A DNA stretch of 64,000 nucleotides from Isoetes taiwanensis (taxonomy: Eukaryota; Streptophyta; Lycopodiopsida; Isoetales; Isoetaceae). The stretch lies in assembly GCA_021234155.1 (NCBI GenBank), contig JAJEKV010000081.1, positions 250,001-314,000 of the forward strand. The letters run 5' to 3'. Below, in pieces: positions 1 to 10,759 of this stretch. A program made the position numbers and the translations under genes. The notes beneath the pieces were generated by a model. That model saw only the letters and a program-made list of their open reading frames with translations, did no database searches and was not told the DNA's origin. Numbering within the stretch: the stretch's first letter is position 1; each line of letters begins with the position of its first letter.

Positions 1-199
1 TGTCGACCAAATTTCCCGCTTAACTGTGCCAGACAAGCTTGAGACTTGGTAAGCCTGCCACAACTTATGCCTCAAGATCGGAACCAACCGAAAAGGGCTA
101 AGCTAATCGCGATTCGAAGACCTTCGCTCTCCGGTCTTTTCCAAATCAACCACGAAGCCAAGCTCGCATAAATGGAACGCCGTTGTTTGGCCACCGACC

Positions 200-627
200 A
201 ACTGCTAGGAAAGACTCCCATGAGAAGCTTCGGTACACGGTGAAGACCCAAAGAGGGCTCTCACCCGGGACCAAGCTGCCCCTACCGCGTGCATGGGACA
301 AAGCAAAGGTGCTCAATGGTCTCGGGGCCTCCCACATAGAGGGCATGTTTCCGCCACCGAGGCTTGAACACGTGGCTTTCGGACATTCACCCCGAGGCTA
401 CTGATTGCAAGATCCGCCATAGAAGGGTAATGGATTTTAGGAGGAGGCAATGTATTCCACGCCCACTTCCACATGGCGGGCCACTTACTCCCCGGAAGCT
501 TAAGTGACCACTTATCGAAGGCGGCAATGTGTCTGCCGCTAGAAGCCCATGTCGATGCTACAAACCGAGATGCATCAAGTCCACTATGCGACTTCCAAAC
601 GCGATTGACTTGAGAAGACAAGCGCAA
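200..627 (-). pseudogene. LINE C-terminal zf-RVT zinc-binding region
   Basis: The minus-strand reading contains MWKWAWNTLPPPKIHYPSM followed about 45 residues later by CPLCGRP. This is the W..W....PPKI...W / CPxCG layout of the zf-RVT domain that ends many plant L1-type and related reverse transcriptases. The expected HC..C half is blurred by frame changes toward lower coordinates. The domain is thought to help bind element RNA or DNA. Confidence 0.7.
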
Positions 628-1589
628 TGGAATAGCATTCGCAATTCGCCCAAGTCCGAATGTCCCAAAGCCGGAAGGCCAAATCGATCCCTAAAAACTC
701 CCACGGCCAGATGACCCTCCCAATACCTAAAATCACGGATGGATGTTATCCCCGCAAAGCAATCCATCTGGTGAGTACTGGGTGTAGGGAAGAGGCCAAG
801 GGAGATGCGAGAATCCAAGGGTACCCAAAGAAAGGGCGATGAGGCTACCATACACCCGCTAGGGTCCAATGAAAAGAGAACCTTGACCACCTTCCGGGCC
901 TTGAGGAGACCTTTAAGAAAAGGCGAAGCATGAGGGAATGGCCGCAAATCCTCAAACAGAGCCCACGCAACCGAGGCGGAATTGGCGGCTTCCTAAACAC
1001 AATAGAGCGTGAGCGACCGCGGCTAACAGAGCTAATCACGGGATTGTTGCTCCCGCAACAACCGCCAGATGAATTTCGACACGAGAACCTTCGTGTGCAA
1101 GGACATATCAAGCATACCTAAGCCCCCGCCTTTTACGGGGCGCACACACTTCCACCATGCCACCTTTCTTTGTAGCCCCCTCCTCATTTCCTCCCCCAAA
1201 CAAAATTGCGAATGGTGTCATCCAACTCCTTAACCACACTTTCTCGGCGCTAAGTATGCAGAGGGTGCGTAAACATGAGTGCTACTGAGAGCACCGACTT
1301 GGCTATCGAATCCTACCAGCCATGGTGAGTTTACTCCCCCCTCCACCGATTCAGATCTTTCGCTTAAGATTCTCGTAATGTCTCACCAAATTGCCCTAGC
1401 ATTAATGTCCAAGCCAAATGGTATGCCTAACAGGTTTGGCGTGTACCGTGGTGCGATTGTAAGAGCCGGTGGAACCGACTCAACCACGGGGAGGAGGTTC
1501 CTCCGGTACCCACATGGTAGAGCACCGACCCGGTTAAGCAAGCACCGAAGCTAAAGAAAAGGCATCCAAAATATTCTTTGGTGCGCCTG

Positions 1590-1650
1590 GAGATTGAACT
1601 CATCTGCATGAAGAAAGAGGAATGTATCATCCGCCAAATTGATTGCAAAC
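1590..1650 (-). pseudogene. LINE reverse transcriptase catalytic A-DD block
   Basis: In one minus-strand frame the reading is NLADDTFLFLHADEFNL, which matches the [FY/LA]xDD catalytic block of plant LINE reverse transcriptase. The neighbouring ORFs at 1427-1648 and 1627-1908 are in other frames, so at least two frameshifts separate this block from the upstream fingers domain. It confirms the element type and its orientation. Confidence 0.75.
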
Positions 1651-1895
1651 TGTTTGCGACCCATCATCCATGCGAGACCTTGCACCACATTGTCGAGAAT
1701 CGCCACCGAAAAAGTCTGCGAGAGAGCTTACGCCACTATAGTGAGCAGGAAGGGGCCAACGGACATCCCCCCCAATGCCTCTACCACGAGAAGATTGAAG
1801 AGGTCTCACCCCGACACCACACCGCCGCCCTAGCGCATTACCGCAGCTTTTCATAACCGTTTTCGAAACTAGGTCCGCACCCAAAGGCTCGCAGA

Positions 1896-2285
1896 TCATA
1901 TTCGCCAAGAAGCGCGCCTAACACCGCCATAAGCCTTGGCAAAATCCATTTTAAGAAAAACAAGAGGCTGCCTCATCCTACGAGCCCAATGCACTCCCTC
2001 AAAAGCAGCAGCCACATTATGAAGAATGTTCCGCTGTGGTATAAAACCAGACTGCTCTGCACTAATGGCGTGAACTAGTACTGGCTTAAGCCTCTCAGCC
2101 AAAGCCTTAGCAATGATTTTATACACTACAGACAACAGAGTAATAGGCCTCCAGTCATTGATGGTTTTAGGATGCTTACACTTGGGTATAAGTGAAATAC
2201 AACCTGTATTGTTGACACCACATCCACATAACCATGTAGATTTTTCTGAATTTTTTGCAAAAATAACATATCGTCTTCTTTTCAT
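1896..2285 (-). pseudogene. LINE reverse transcriptase, N-terminal block
   Basis: The 129-residue reading contains ISLIPKC, DWRPITLLSVVYKIIAK, SGFIPQRNILHNV and LKMDFAKAYG. These are the successive conserved blocks of plant L1-type reverse transcriptases, and the D of MDFAKAY is the first catalytic aspartate. The frame is lost just after AYG, where the family continues with a WxFL-like block. The product would copy element RNA at a nicked chromosomal target. This copy cannot do so because its later frames are broken. Confidence 0.85.
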
Positions 2286-2348
2286 CTTATTTCAAGTGTG
2301 GACCGCCTCTTGGGATTGTTGTGTAAAACGTTGTACTATGGAAAATGC

Positions 2349-2469
2349 ACCTCGAGAAAATTCCTCGAGGGAATTTCCCGAGGCGGCGCCCAGGCGGCGA
2401 AGCCGCAGCACCGCCGAGTCTGGCGGAGCCACCGAGGGAATATTTCCGAGAGAATTTTTCGAGAGGTGA
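2349..2469. repeat. Foldback (imperfect inverted repeat)
   Basis: The left arm starts ACCTCGAGAAAATTCC and the right arm, read in reverse complement, starts ACCTCTCGAAAAATTC. The two arms stay alignable for about 33-37 bp around a GC-rich centre made of GGCGG/CCGCC runs. The structure sits exactly between the LINE homology edge and the inverted-repeat unit that follows. It could be a miniature element or the end of a larger one. Confidence 0.55.
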
Positions 2470-2478
2470 ATTTTCCCG

Positions 2479-3191
2479 GACGTAATAAACTGGAGGTTGA
2501 AATTACGTATGTTGAGCAGCTATGGCGGACCGGAGATGGCTTCCTTGCTATGGCGCAGTCTATGCATTGGCTTAGAGGTGGGAAACAGCACCAGAAAATG
2601 CCACAGACAGGAGAAATTCGCAGAAGACGATTGAAAAGGGCGCTCCAACAGAAAGTGCACAGAAAAGGGCTTTCTGTGCAAAGTAAAATCGAATCCACAA
2701 GCAAAAAATTGTCAAGAGCCGAAGGTACACACCCGATTAAGAAAACCAGAAAAGCCTAACATCTGTTGCTCCGGCTGAACAAGATTCTCGTCAAAGCTTA
2801 TCAAAGGCCGATTCTCAAACCATATCAGAAGAAAACCAGAATGCCAGAAGAAAAAACAGGGTTTGTTGTTCCGGCTGAAAAGGATTCTTGTCAAAGCTTA
2901 CCAACAGCTGATTTACAAAGAAGTCAACAGCTGATTTCATAGTCCAACAAGCCGGGCTGCTAGATCTTGAATGCTCTGCAATCGCCATAGCAGGAGTTGC
3001 AAAAAGAGGGAAGAGCTTAGTCGCGAAAACAGGGGCGCCATAGCCAAAGAGGGGCGCCATAGCCAAAGGAAGAGGTTAGTCGTGAAAACAGGGGAGAGCT
3101 TAGCGGCGCCGCTCCGCCAATGTCGGGGACGATTACACGAATTAAAATAAGCATAATCTAACAATAATTTCAACCTCCTGTTTATTACGAA
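2479..3191. mobile_element. Candidate small element with about 25-bp terminal inverted repeats
   Basis: CGTAATAAAC, one variable base and GGAGGTTGAAATTA at 2479-2503 recur in reverse complement at about 3165-3190 (one mismatch). This brackets about 710 bp with no recognised protein. No target duplication is obvious. The inside holds tandem duplications: a unit of about 90 bp at 2738-2916 containing CCGGCTGAA..GATTCT and TCAAAGCTTA, and GGGGCGCCATAGCCAAAG repeated near 3040-3070. It may be a non-autonomous DNA element, but the inverted pair could also come from a rearranged repeat. Confidence 0.45.
2738..2916. repeat. Two-copy tandem repeat, about 90-bp unit
   Basis: AAGAAAACCAGAA, then TTG(C/T)TCCGGCTGAA, then GATTCT(C/T)GTCAAAGCTTA occur twice with a spacing of about 90 bp. 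It lies inside the candidate inverted-repeat unit. Confidence 0.7.
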
Positions 3192-3215
3192 ATCGAACAT
3201 CCTTTTCGGATATGA

Positions 3216-3235
3216 GATAAGATAAGATAAGATAA
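3216..3235. repeat. (GATAA)4 microsatellite
   Basis: Four perfect GATAA units lie just outside the right inverted repeat of the preceding candidate element. Confidence 0.9.
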
Positions 3236-3407
3236 ATATTTTTAAGAAGAATATTATTATTGTAGAGTTGTTAACAAATGTATTGCCTTTGCATGATCAT
3301 TGCTTTTGCAACATTGGACACTACTTAACTATGGTACATGCATGTATCGTACATTAAATTGACACAAGTGCTTGAATTTCCCACGATCTATCAATTTATG
3401 TATGCTA

Positions 3408-5604
3408 CTAGGGTACAACACTTTGACAACCAGCAGTATGCAACAACAAAGTCTTGATCTCCTCGGGCCCGACATCTCCTTCCTTCATTGACTGTATAAC
3501 ATAGAGAATATGAGCATTATGATAGTGTAGGAGAATTGCATGAGAATTAAAAGAGAATTCTACTAACCTCAGCACGAAACACATCCAGTGCAAAGCCATT
3601 GAAACAACTGATAACAGCTTGTTGGACATCAAGACCGAGTCCGTTGAGTGCTCTCATGGTTGATAGAAGAAGGCCAGGTCGTTGTGAGCAAAACATGTGA
3701 ATGTTGAAATCCTTCCCATCTCTCATTTTCACTTCAATCTGCAGGCAATACCCTTATCAATTTTCACACCAAAAATGCAATTTGAAAAAGCAAAAACAAA
3801 AGAAAGTTATGCAAGTTGAATTAGGTTTAAAAGAGGGTTTAGGGTTTTAAAGAGGGTTTAGGGTTTTAAAGGGTTACCCTTGCTGGTTGAGGATCAGGGT
3901 TTACAACAGAAGTAGAGCATTCTTCCTTAACCCGGCATGCCAAGCTCGAGGATGTGGGCGACGGACTTGGTGGAAGAAGACCCTTTTCGCCCTGAGCTTC
4001 AAGCTCATTGTGCAAATCATTAATTCGCTGGAGCAGTTCTTTCAAATACTCTATTGCATCGCCCAATATGGAAGCTCGATCCATCTGCAAAAATCAGCAT
4101 ATCAGAATTGGAGAAACAATCTGTATTGAAGTCCAGAAGATTGATAGAGATTTGGAAGCATTAACGATCATAGATTCAGGATTCTTGCTCCTTTTCCCCT
4201 CTTTTTTTTCCGTTTTGCCTTCTTGTCTCAACGGATTGAGAAGAATTAGATAAATCTAGGTTTAGGCTAGGAGCTTGAAGCAAGCAAGAAAAGGTCATGA
4301 ATCTGAAAAGATTTTGGGCTCACCTTGGTAATCTTGGGAACGACAGACCGCAGAGTATAGAGGCGATCGTTCAGTTTTTTTCTGCGCCGACGTTCTGCCA
4401 TGAGGTTCTTGGCAGGCATGTTCTTTTTCTTATCCTGTGCAGAAATGCCCGGAGCACCGGCTTCCTGGCCCATTTGTTCTTCGTTTTCGCAAAGCAATCC
4501 AGACCCATCACCGCTATCATCCATATCTTCTTCGTCGTATTCATCAAATCGAAAACCAAGCTTTCTAGGAACATCTTTGGAAGAAGGAGACAGCCGTTTC
4601 TTGCCTCTCAGATTGGGGCTTTCAGCATCAGGGGTGGATAAATTAGAACACGAAGGATGTGTAACAAGCTGAGGCGAAGATTTAATGGCAGAAGCATTTT
4701 TTAGGGCTCTTTTTTGAAACAGAGTAGGGCTAGAACCAAGAGGAGCAGAAGCATCAATTGGTCTGAGAAGGGTAGAAGGCAAAGGAATTGGCAGATCTTT
4801 AACAGATTTGTTCCTGCTGTTATTACTCAAACAATCCACAAAATTAGAGTTAAAATTTCTTCCAGGGCTCTGAGAAAAAGGGCTTCTTACGCCAGGGCTG
4901 ATGGTAGAGCTCAAGTTGGAAGAACTAAAATTACTGCTCTGGAAAATGGTGTTTAATCCGACAGAATCAGGAGCAGGGTCGACAAGATTTCTTGGACCGG
5001 GGCTCAAGTTGCTGAATGATCTGTTTCTAGGGCTCAAGTTGTGGATGATGTTGGAAAAACTGTTTCTGCTAAGATTTGGAGTAGTGCAAGTGTTCTTAGA
5101 AGGGCTGACAGAGGCCAAATTTACTCCCAAATTTGCACTTAAATGTGTAGCAAGTGGGCTGGAACACAGATTTGGGATTATGTTTGATCCAATTGGGCTG
5201 CTGCATATGCTGCTCAGTTGGCCAATTTGGTTAGTGGCATTCTGATTTAATGCCAAGCAATTTGTTTCAAACGCCTGAGATTGTAACGCACTAAAGCTTG
5301 TCATAATGTGGCCGTTTTCATCCAGCATTATAGATCCCTCTGCGTCTAGCAGTATTGAACCTCCTGGTTCCATTTCTGCACTGTTTTGCTCACAACTCTT
5401 CTCTGCTGCATAGAATGTTGGAATTGTCTGCCCAAAATATGGCTGCTGCTGCAGGTTTAGCGTGTCAAATCCCATGAACTTTGTGCTCTGTGCTTCTGCC
5501 TTGCTTCCTAGCTCTGCTTGATAGCCTGTGTTCTTGAATTCTGCTCCATTTATCCCTCCGCTCATGTACCATTCGTTTTCCAACGCAAAAGAAGAAGACA
5601 CCAT
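3408..5604 (-). CDS. ICE1-like: ICE1/SCREAM-type bHLH transcription factor
   Basis: Exons on the minus strand are 5604-4324, 4084-3878, 3738-3568 and 3491-3408. All introns are GT-AG and phase 0, giving 580 aa. Exon 1 encodes a long Ser/Asn-rich N-terminus with repeated S-P-x-x-N motifs, then an acidic stretch ([15 protein letters not shown]), then [17 protein letters not shown], the basic region and helix 1 of the bHLH (about residues 400-447). Exon 2 starts at [19 protein letters not shown] (helix 2). Exons 3-4 give the C-terminal ACT-like dimerisation region, including [19 protein letters not shown]. This is nearly word for word the ICE1/SCRM family. Known family members bind E-boxes, control cold-response CBF genes, and pair with SPCH/MUTE/FAMA-type bHLH proteins in stomatal development. 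The start ATG has a good context (ACATGG). At 580 aa it is longer than the 494-aa Arabidopsis ICE1, through a longer N-terminus. It looks intact and is probably expressed in the nucleus. Confidence 0.96.
3833..3872 (-). promoter_or_regulatory. Telo-box repeats in ICE1-like intron 2
   Basis: Intron 2 (3877-3739) carries two tandem units of about 20 bp, reading CCCTTTAAAACCCTAAA on the gene strand. Each contains AAACCCTA, the plant telo-box, which in other plants is a binding site for telobox factors and Polycomb-recruiting proteins. They lie at the 5' end of the intron. A function here is inferred only. Confidence 0.5.
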
Positions 5605-6700
5605 GTTATCCTGTTCATTCTAAGTGTTAGAACCCTAGTTTTGCCTCAGAAACAACTTGGAAATCAGGGAAAAAAATTCACAACTTCATAACCCATCTTT
5701 CATTCAGCGAAATTTGCTGTGCAAAACCATATCTCTTGCTCAGGAATTTTTCCTGCAGTCACTCAAGGATCCCTTTTTTTTTCTTGAGCCCTCGTTCAGA
5801 ACCAGACTTAAATTTACATAACCCATATGATTTTTCTTGCATTTGGTCCAGGAACAGACTTTACTTTAGCTCTCACAAACAAAACTCATTTTACATTTTT
5901 GCAATTTGCTTATATAAGAACAGTAAATTCTTACATTTGCAGCTTGTTGCAGATCTTGAAGGACTTGATTCTGGCACCAGGATGGAGTCTCCCTTTCAAC
6001 ATCACCCAGAGGAGAATTTCTGATCAGACAGAAACACATGTTATGCTTCTTCAAATCAAACAGAGAATGCTAAAAATATAAAATAAGAACATGGTGGAAT
6101 GAAACAGCAAATTGAGCTCCAAATTCAAACCAAACGGCTGTAGGATGCAAAATCTACCTGAAATCGGAAGAATGGGATGAAATCCAAGTTGCGGAATCAG
6201 AAATAAGAGCCATACTGTGAGGTGCGGAAAAATTCACAGAAAATTCATGCAAACTGGAGGGTTCCGGCAGCAAGCAACCGAGTGAAGAGCTTACTATTCT
6301 ACACATGTAATTTGAAATAAATTTATTTCCTGAATATGATAGCTGGACCAATGATGAGCCGTAGATCTTTCTCATACAGATGTTAAACTGATACGTGTAT
6401 AATATTATATTTAATATTTTAAAACTAGGCCAAATGATTACAATAAATATTTTTACTATTATTGCGTAGATTTTCTCTTGTCTTAAATACATAGTACCGG
6501 GATTTCCTGCGGTGCTCTGTGTCGGAACGGCTCTTCCGATCCCCAAAAGTACAGGGTCAATGAGAGAGCGACACGTGGCATTATGTCGTACTTGTCACGC
6601 AGGGCATGGAGATGCAATGAATGTCATAATAAGGGCGGCGGGGTGACGGGCTTGACAGGCGTGACGGGTATGACGGGATGACGTAGGCGAACATTGTGGA
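5605..6700 (-). promoter_or_regulatory. ICE1-like 5' leader and promoter region
   Basis: About 1.1 kb lies upstream of the ATG with no coding signal. A TATA-like CTTATATAAG sits at 5909-5918, about 310 bp before the ATG. An ABRE/G-box core ACACGTGGC is at 6571-6579. A run of TGACG motifs follows at 6644-6684. TATA and ABRE placement is compatible with a stress-responsive promoter, but no transcription start can be read from sequence alone. Confidence 0.4.
6644..6684. promoter_or_regulatory. Clustered TGACG (as-1-like) motifs
   Basis: TGACG occurs at 6644, 6662, 6671 and 6679 (the last as TGACGT), with a variant TGACA at 6653. Spacing is about 9 bp. TGACG pairs are the binding site of TGA-class bZIP factors. 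The array may equally be a short tandem repeat grown from one site. Confidence 0.45.
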
Positions 6701-9700
6701 CTTTATGGCCCTTGAGATGCCTAGTTGTGGCCTTTATGGCCCTTATTAAGGGCTTTGTGTACGTTACCTCTAGAGTCGACCATGTCCATAACTTTGCAAA
6801 GGTTCAAGCACCCCCCCTCAACATTGAAGAGCCATGTATGACCCCTATGATTTGCATAATTCCTTTGTCCATCGTGGCCCCTTCCCGTCTCGCCATTTGT
6901 CCCCCGTATTTACTCGCCTTAATTCCCTCTTAATTTCCTTTCATTTTCAGTTCTGGAATACCCTTCAGCGCCCTGCACATGTCCATGACCTCATCCTCCT
7001 GTTTCTCTCCATCACCTCCTTACCGTTCTATCCCGTTCTTCTGCCTGTCATGCCCTCACTAGCTTCACATATTGCATCACACTGATTTAAACTTCATTGT
7101 TGCATGCATCTTATTCCTTATTGTGCTCTTCCATAACTCTATCAGATGAGATATATCTTAAGTCCCAATCGTCTTGATATTATCAAGCAGTTTATGATAG
7201 GGAGGAGGTGTCTTTGTACCCGGCTTCCTTTAATAAAATCCTCTATCAAATGACATCACATTGATTTGCATGGCACTTTTATTCATGGACATAATATTAA
7301 CTCCTAGACCTTAGAATTTTAGTTCTTAAATCTTCCTAGTTGTGAAACTTTATTAGGATGATTATGATGGTAAGGCATATTTTATTAGAAAATGACATCA
7401 ATTTTCCTTCATCTGCAATGTTTGCTGGAGCAAATTTCATTGGTAGACGAATCTACATGGTTTGATGTGTTTGTGATATCACATGCATGTTATTGATGAA
7501 TGATTAAAGCAGTAGCACGTGGACATCAAGTTTATTTATTACTACCAAGCATCTAGTCGTTACCCCACTATTGATCTTGAAATGTCAGTGGGAGGCCCAG
7601 ATTTTGTATTAGCATGAGTATCCTTGTTGGTTAAGGACGATATGCTATAATGTAATCACGTTAAAAGCAGCTAGGATTTTGGAAATTTGCATGCATAGAA
7701 CTACTCTTAGTAAGTTTTCTATTGATTTTTTGGTTATTTCCAATGATTTAAAATGTAATTGTATTTAGGCTTAAATAATCTTTTTTTAGACTGGCTTTAT
7801 TCTTAGAATCCAATGAGTTGGAACCGAGATTGAACAACATTTAAATTTTTAAATTCCAAAGTCCCCTTCAAGGTTTGTGCGATGGTAGATAAGATGAACA
7901 AAGGTAGCAAAAAGATGAAGCATGGCTATTGTAGAAGGTCAGAGTGCAGTTTAAAAGGATGGCATTTGGCATCCTTGTTGTCATGAGATTATGCCTTCCT
8001 ATTGATCTCTCCTCCTCTTGGCTAGTGAGGAAAAAGGCTTGCCTTGCTTTTCCAAGTATAATTTTTTGAGAGACTGAGTTCTAATAAAAAATGCTTATAG
8101 GCTTTCATCCTTTGTTTTAATTGTTTGTACTCTTTGAGTGTGGTGTTTAGTGCAGGACCTTCCCATATTAGTTGATAACTCCTCTATTTTGTAATACTTT
8201 AGGAGCAAGAATGTTTATAAGTTAGCTTACTTGATGTGCATGATTTGCAATTTTTGGAATTTCAAAAACAATGAGATTTGTTCTTTCCTTGAGGTTTGGA
8301 AATACTCAAGAAGGTGGTAAGAATATTATTGGTAAGAATTCAATTGTTTTGCATTGTCTATTGATAGTGGCATATCCCTGATCATTCATAAAGACGCCAT
8401 CCGATCATGTTTTCTGTATGGGTATTGTATATACAATTTTTGGATGGGCTTATTTGGTGGCTTTAGACATGTAGACTCATTATGTTTCCCATATTTAATT
8501 GTCTTCCTCATCTTGCCTTCATTGCCAAGATTGACTATACAAGAAATTTATCGCGGCAACTAAGGCCGCCACGAACATTTCTCATTTCTCTTTTCCCCGT
8601 GCTTTGGGAAGTGAGTAGGTACAAAAGAATGTTTGTGATGGTAAATGCCGCAGCAAAATTTCGCTCTACTGACTCATTGCACCATCGCAAAGTGAACATT
8701 TCCCTCTATGGAGTCACTAATATGCTCCAATGCTGGGGGTTTCTACCATTGTTGTATCTAAATAAGGATGGTGCTAACAGTTAAGTTTGTATCTTATGGA
8801 TTATTCATTCCCCTTTTGTTGATAAAAATGTCACTTGAATGATCGGTATGTGATTAGATAGGTCTTCCTTAAAAAGTACCTATGATTAAGAAAAAATGCC
8901 TATTTGCATTCTCTTGAAGTGGAGTACATAATTCTGTGATGGCGTGCATATCCATAACAATTTAAACATGTAGTTTATATGTTTGATCTAACATGTCAGT
9001 AGCTTTTACTTTGCAAGGAGACCATGACATCTTTCGAAGTAAGTAGCACTCACAAAATGCATATTGGACTCGCCTCAAAATTATGAAAGCAATTTTGCAA
9101 TGCATGTTCATAGATAGTTAAATATTGCCTCTAGTTCAAATGTTAAAGGAGAGACTGCGTAGAGTGTTTGGTACTTATACATCACATCCAATTCACATTT
9201 GATAGAATGTCCAACACCATAGATAATAACGTAAATGACAAATGCAATAGAGCTCCTGAATGAAGCGTGCAATGGCCACACATATATTGCATGCATGAAT
9301 TATCAAATTGACAACATTCTACAATATTTTTTAACATGATGTGTGCGTGCAATTTATTTATTGATGGATAATGAGAATAGAACAGTTAACTACAAGTATG
9401 AAGATTTCAAAGCAGCCCGCAATGGTACCTGCAATAGAATCTGCATGTATAGCTCAAAATTATCATTGCAGTAGGGTAAATAATAAAAAACCGAGCAAAG
9501 CCTTGGTCGTAAATCCAAATCAAATAGTCTTGCATTTATCTATCTTTATGCTCCAATTTCTTGCTTGATGATGTATATATCTACAAAAAGAAAATATGAG
9601 CTCCACATTATTTACATCCCAAGAAATACAATAGAGACATTGTCAATGAATAGAATGGGGCTATTTACGTAGTAAGTTTTAGAAACAGAGTCATCATCTA

Positions 9701-9870
9701 CAAGCATCCAGGCTATAATAAACTATTATTGAATGAAGAAGTCTTGCTTTTATTCTATAGTACAAACTGCTTTGGCCACCATAGTAAAGTTCCCAAAATG
9801 TGGCCAACCAAAATTCTTACTGCAAACCATTTTTTCCTATATCCAATTTGCTTTCCTCAGGTATTTTGTG
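6701..9870. other. Intergenic stretch, no gene recognised
   Basis: Short ORFs here (for example at 6694-6933, 8354-8563 and 8482-8784) show no family motif and no convincing exon structure. CTTTATGGCCCTT is repeated at 6701 and 6732. A short motif at 8537-8583 (ATACAAGAAATTTATCGCGG and a following GGCCGCCACGAAC) recurs near 52972, and part of it is inverted near 45805, suggesting a dispersed repeat. The region is mostly AT-rich and probably old transposon debris. Confidence 0.6.
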
Positions 9871-9944
9871 CTTTATGGCTTATTGGCTTTTTTCTTGAAA
9901 GTCCATGCAGGTAGAGCATCAAGATCATGCATTTTTCCTTGAGA

Positions 9945-10751
9945 GTTAGCAGTGGCAACAGCTTCTGCCCAAAAACACTTATCCAAACCAGAATGAATAA
10001 GCATACAACGCACAGCATTCATGATTGTGCGATTCTTCCTTTCAGCAACACCATTCTGCTGGGGAGAATAAGGCGCGGTATATTCATGAAAAATACCTGA
10101 TTCTGCACAAACTTTGTCAAAAGCCAAAGATTTAAACTCACCACCATTATTAGTGCGCAATCTTTGAATCATAGTTCCAGTTTGAACCTCAACCAATTTC
10201 TTAAAGGTACAAAAGATGGATAGGACATCAGATTTTTTGGAAAGAAAGTACACAAAGGTATAGCGAGTATAGTCATCAATGAAAAGAAGAAAGTATAAGG
10301 CTTTACCAATGGAAACACAAAATGGGCCACAAAGATCAGAATGAACAAGTTCTAAGAAATGCGAAGTAGGATGTCCATCTCCAGAGAATGGATGGCGATG
10401 CTGCTTACCAAGAGCACAAGCCTCACAAACACCCAATACACCATGGGTTGACAAATTGAGACCATCCACAAGTTCATCACAGCTCATGTCCAAAAGAGCT
10501 TGAAAATTAGCATGACCAAAGCGTCGATGCCACAAAGTACTGATATCATCACCACGAGATATCACAACATTAGCAAACTCATCATTCAGTTGAAGAGCAT
10601 AAAGATTGCCTTGGCGAAAAGCAGTGGCAAAAACAAGACCATCTTTCACAAAACGGCAAACACGGTTATCAAACTGAACAAGGAAGCCAATATCAGTAAG
10701 ACGGGCAAGAGAAAGGAGATTGTGGGAAAGGTCCCACATGTAGAACCCCAT
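9945..10751 (-). pseudogene. Copia GAG-pre-integrase and integrase, truncated
   Basis: The reading has the zinc-binding H..H..C..C module (LWHRRFGH ... CEACALGKQHRHPF) followed by the integrase core: HSDLCGP with the first catalytic Asp, FIDDYTRY, and TAPYSPQQNGVAERKNRTIM with the catalytic Glu. It stops making family sense after AEAVATAN (near 9945). From there the frame runs on through unrelated sequence to 9873. The second aspartate motif reads LRTNNGGEF, where most Copia integrases have R(S/T)DNGGEF, so a catalytic Asp is replaced by Asn. The C-terminal part and the whole reverse transcriptase are missing. Confidence 0.88.
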
Positions 10752-10759
10752 GCAAAAGC

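Larger units (their letters stand above)
1..2290 (-). mobile_element. Decayed L1-like LINE, 3' portion
   Basis: Read on the minus strand, this stretch gives the central and C-terminal parts of a plant L1-type non-LTR retrotransposon polyprotein in the expected order: reverse transcriptase palm/fingers (about 2285-1900), the A-DD catalytic block (about 1650-1600), and a C-terminal zinc-binding zf-RVT region (about 627-313) that runs toward the window edge. The frame changes several times, so the copy is dead. Recognisable homology begins near 2290, just before a GC-rich foldback. The endonuclease and ORF1 parts are missing, either through 5' truncation, which is usual for LINEs, or interruption. 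The 3' end lies outside the window. Confidence 0.85.

Noticed and set aside
2298-2759. 153-codon ORF across the foldback and inverted-repeat unit
   Set aside because: It crosses two repeat structures and its Arg/Lys-rich content reflects their base composition.
3833-3872. TTTAGGG repeats as an interstitial telomere
   Set aside because: There are only two imperfect units inside an intron, far short of a telomeric array.
4714-5245. Plus-strand ORFs across the ICE1-like first exon
   Set aside because: They are antisense shadows of a strongly supported coding exon.
6769-6780. TCTAGAGTCGAC resembles a cloning-vector polylinker
   Set aside because: The match is only 12 bp with plant-like sequence on both sides and no further vector sequence, so it is chance.
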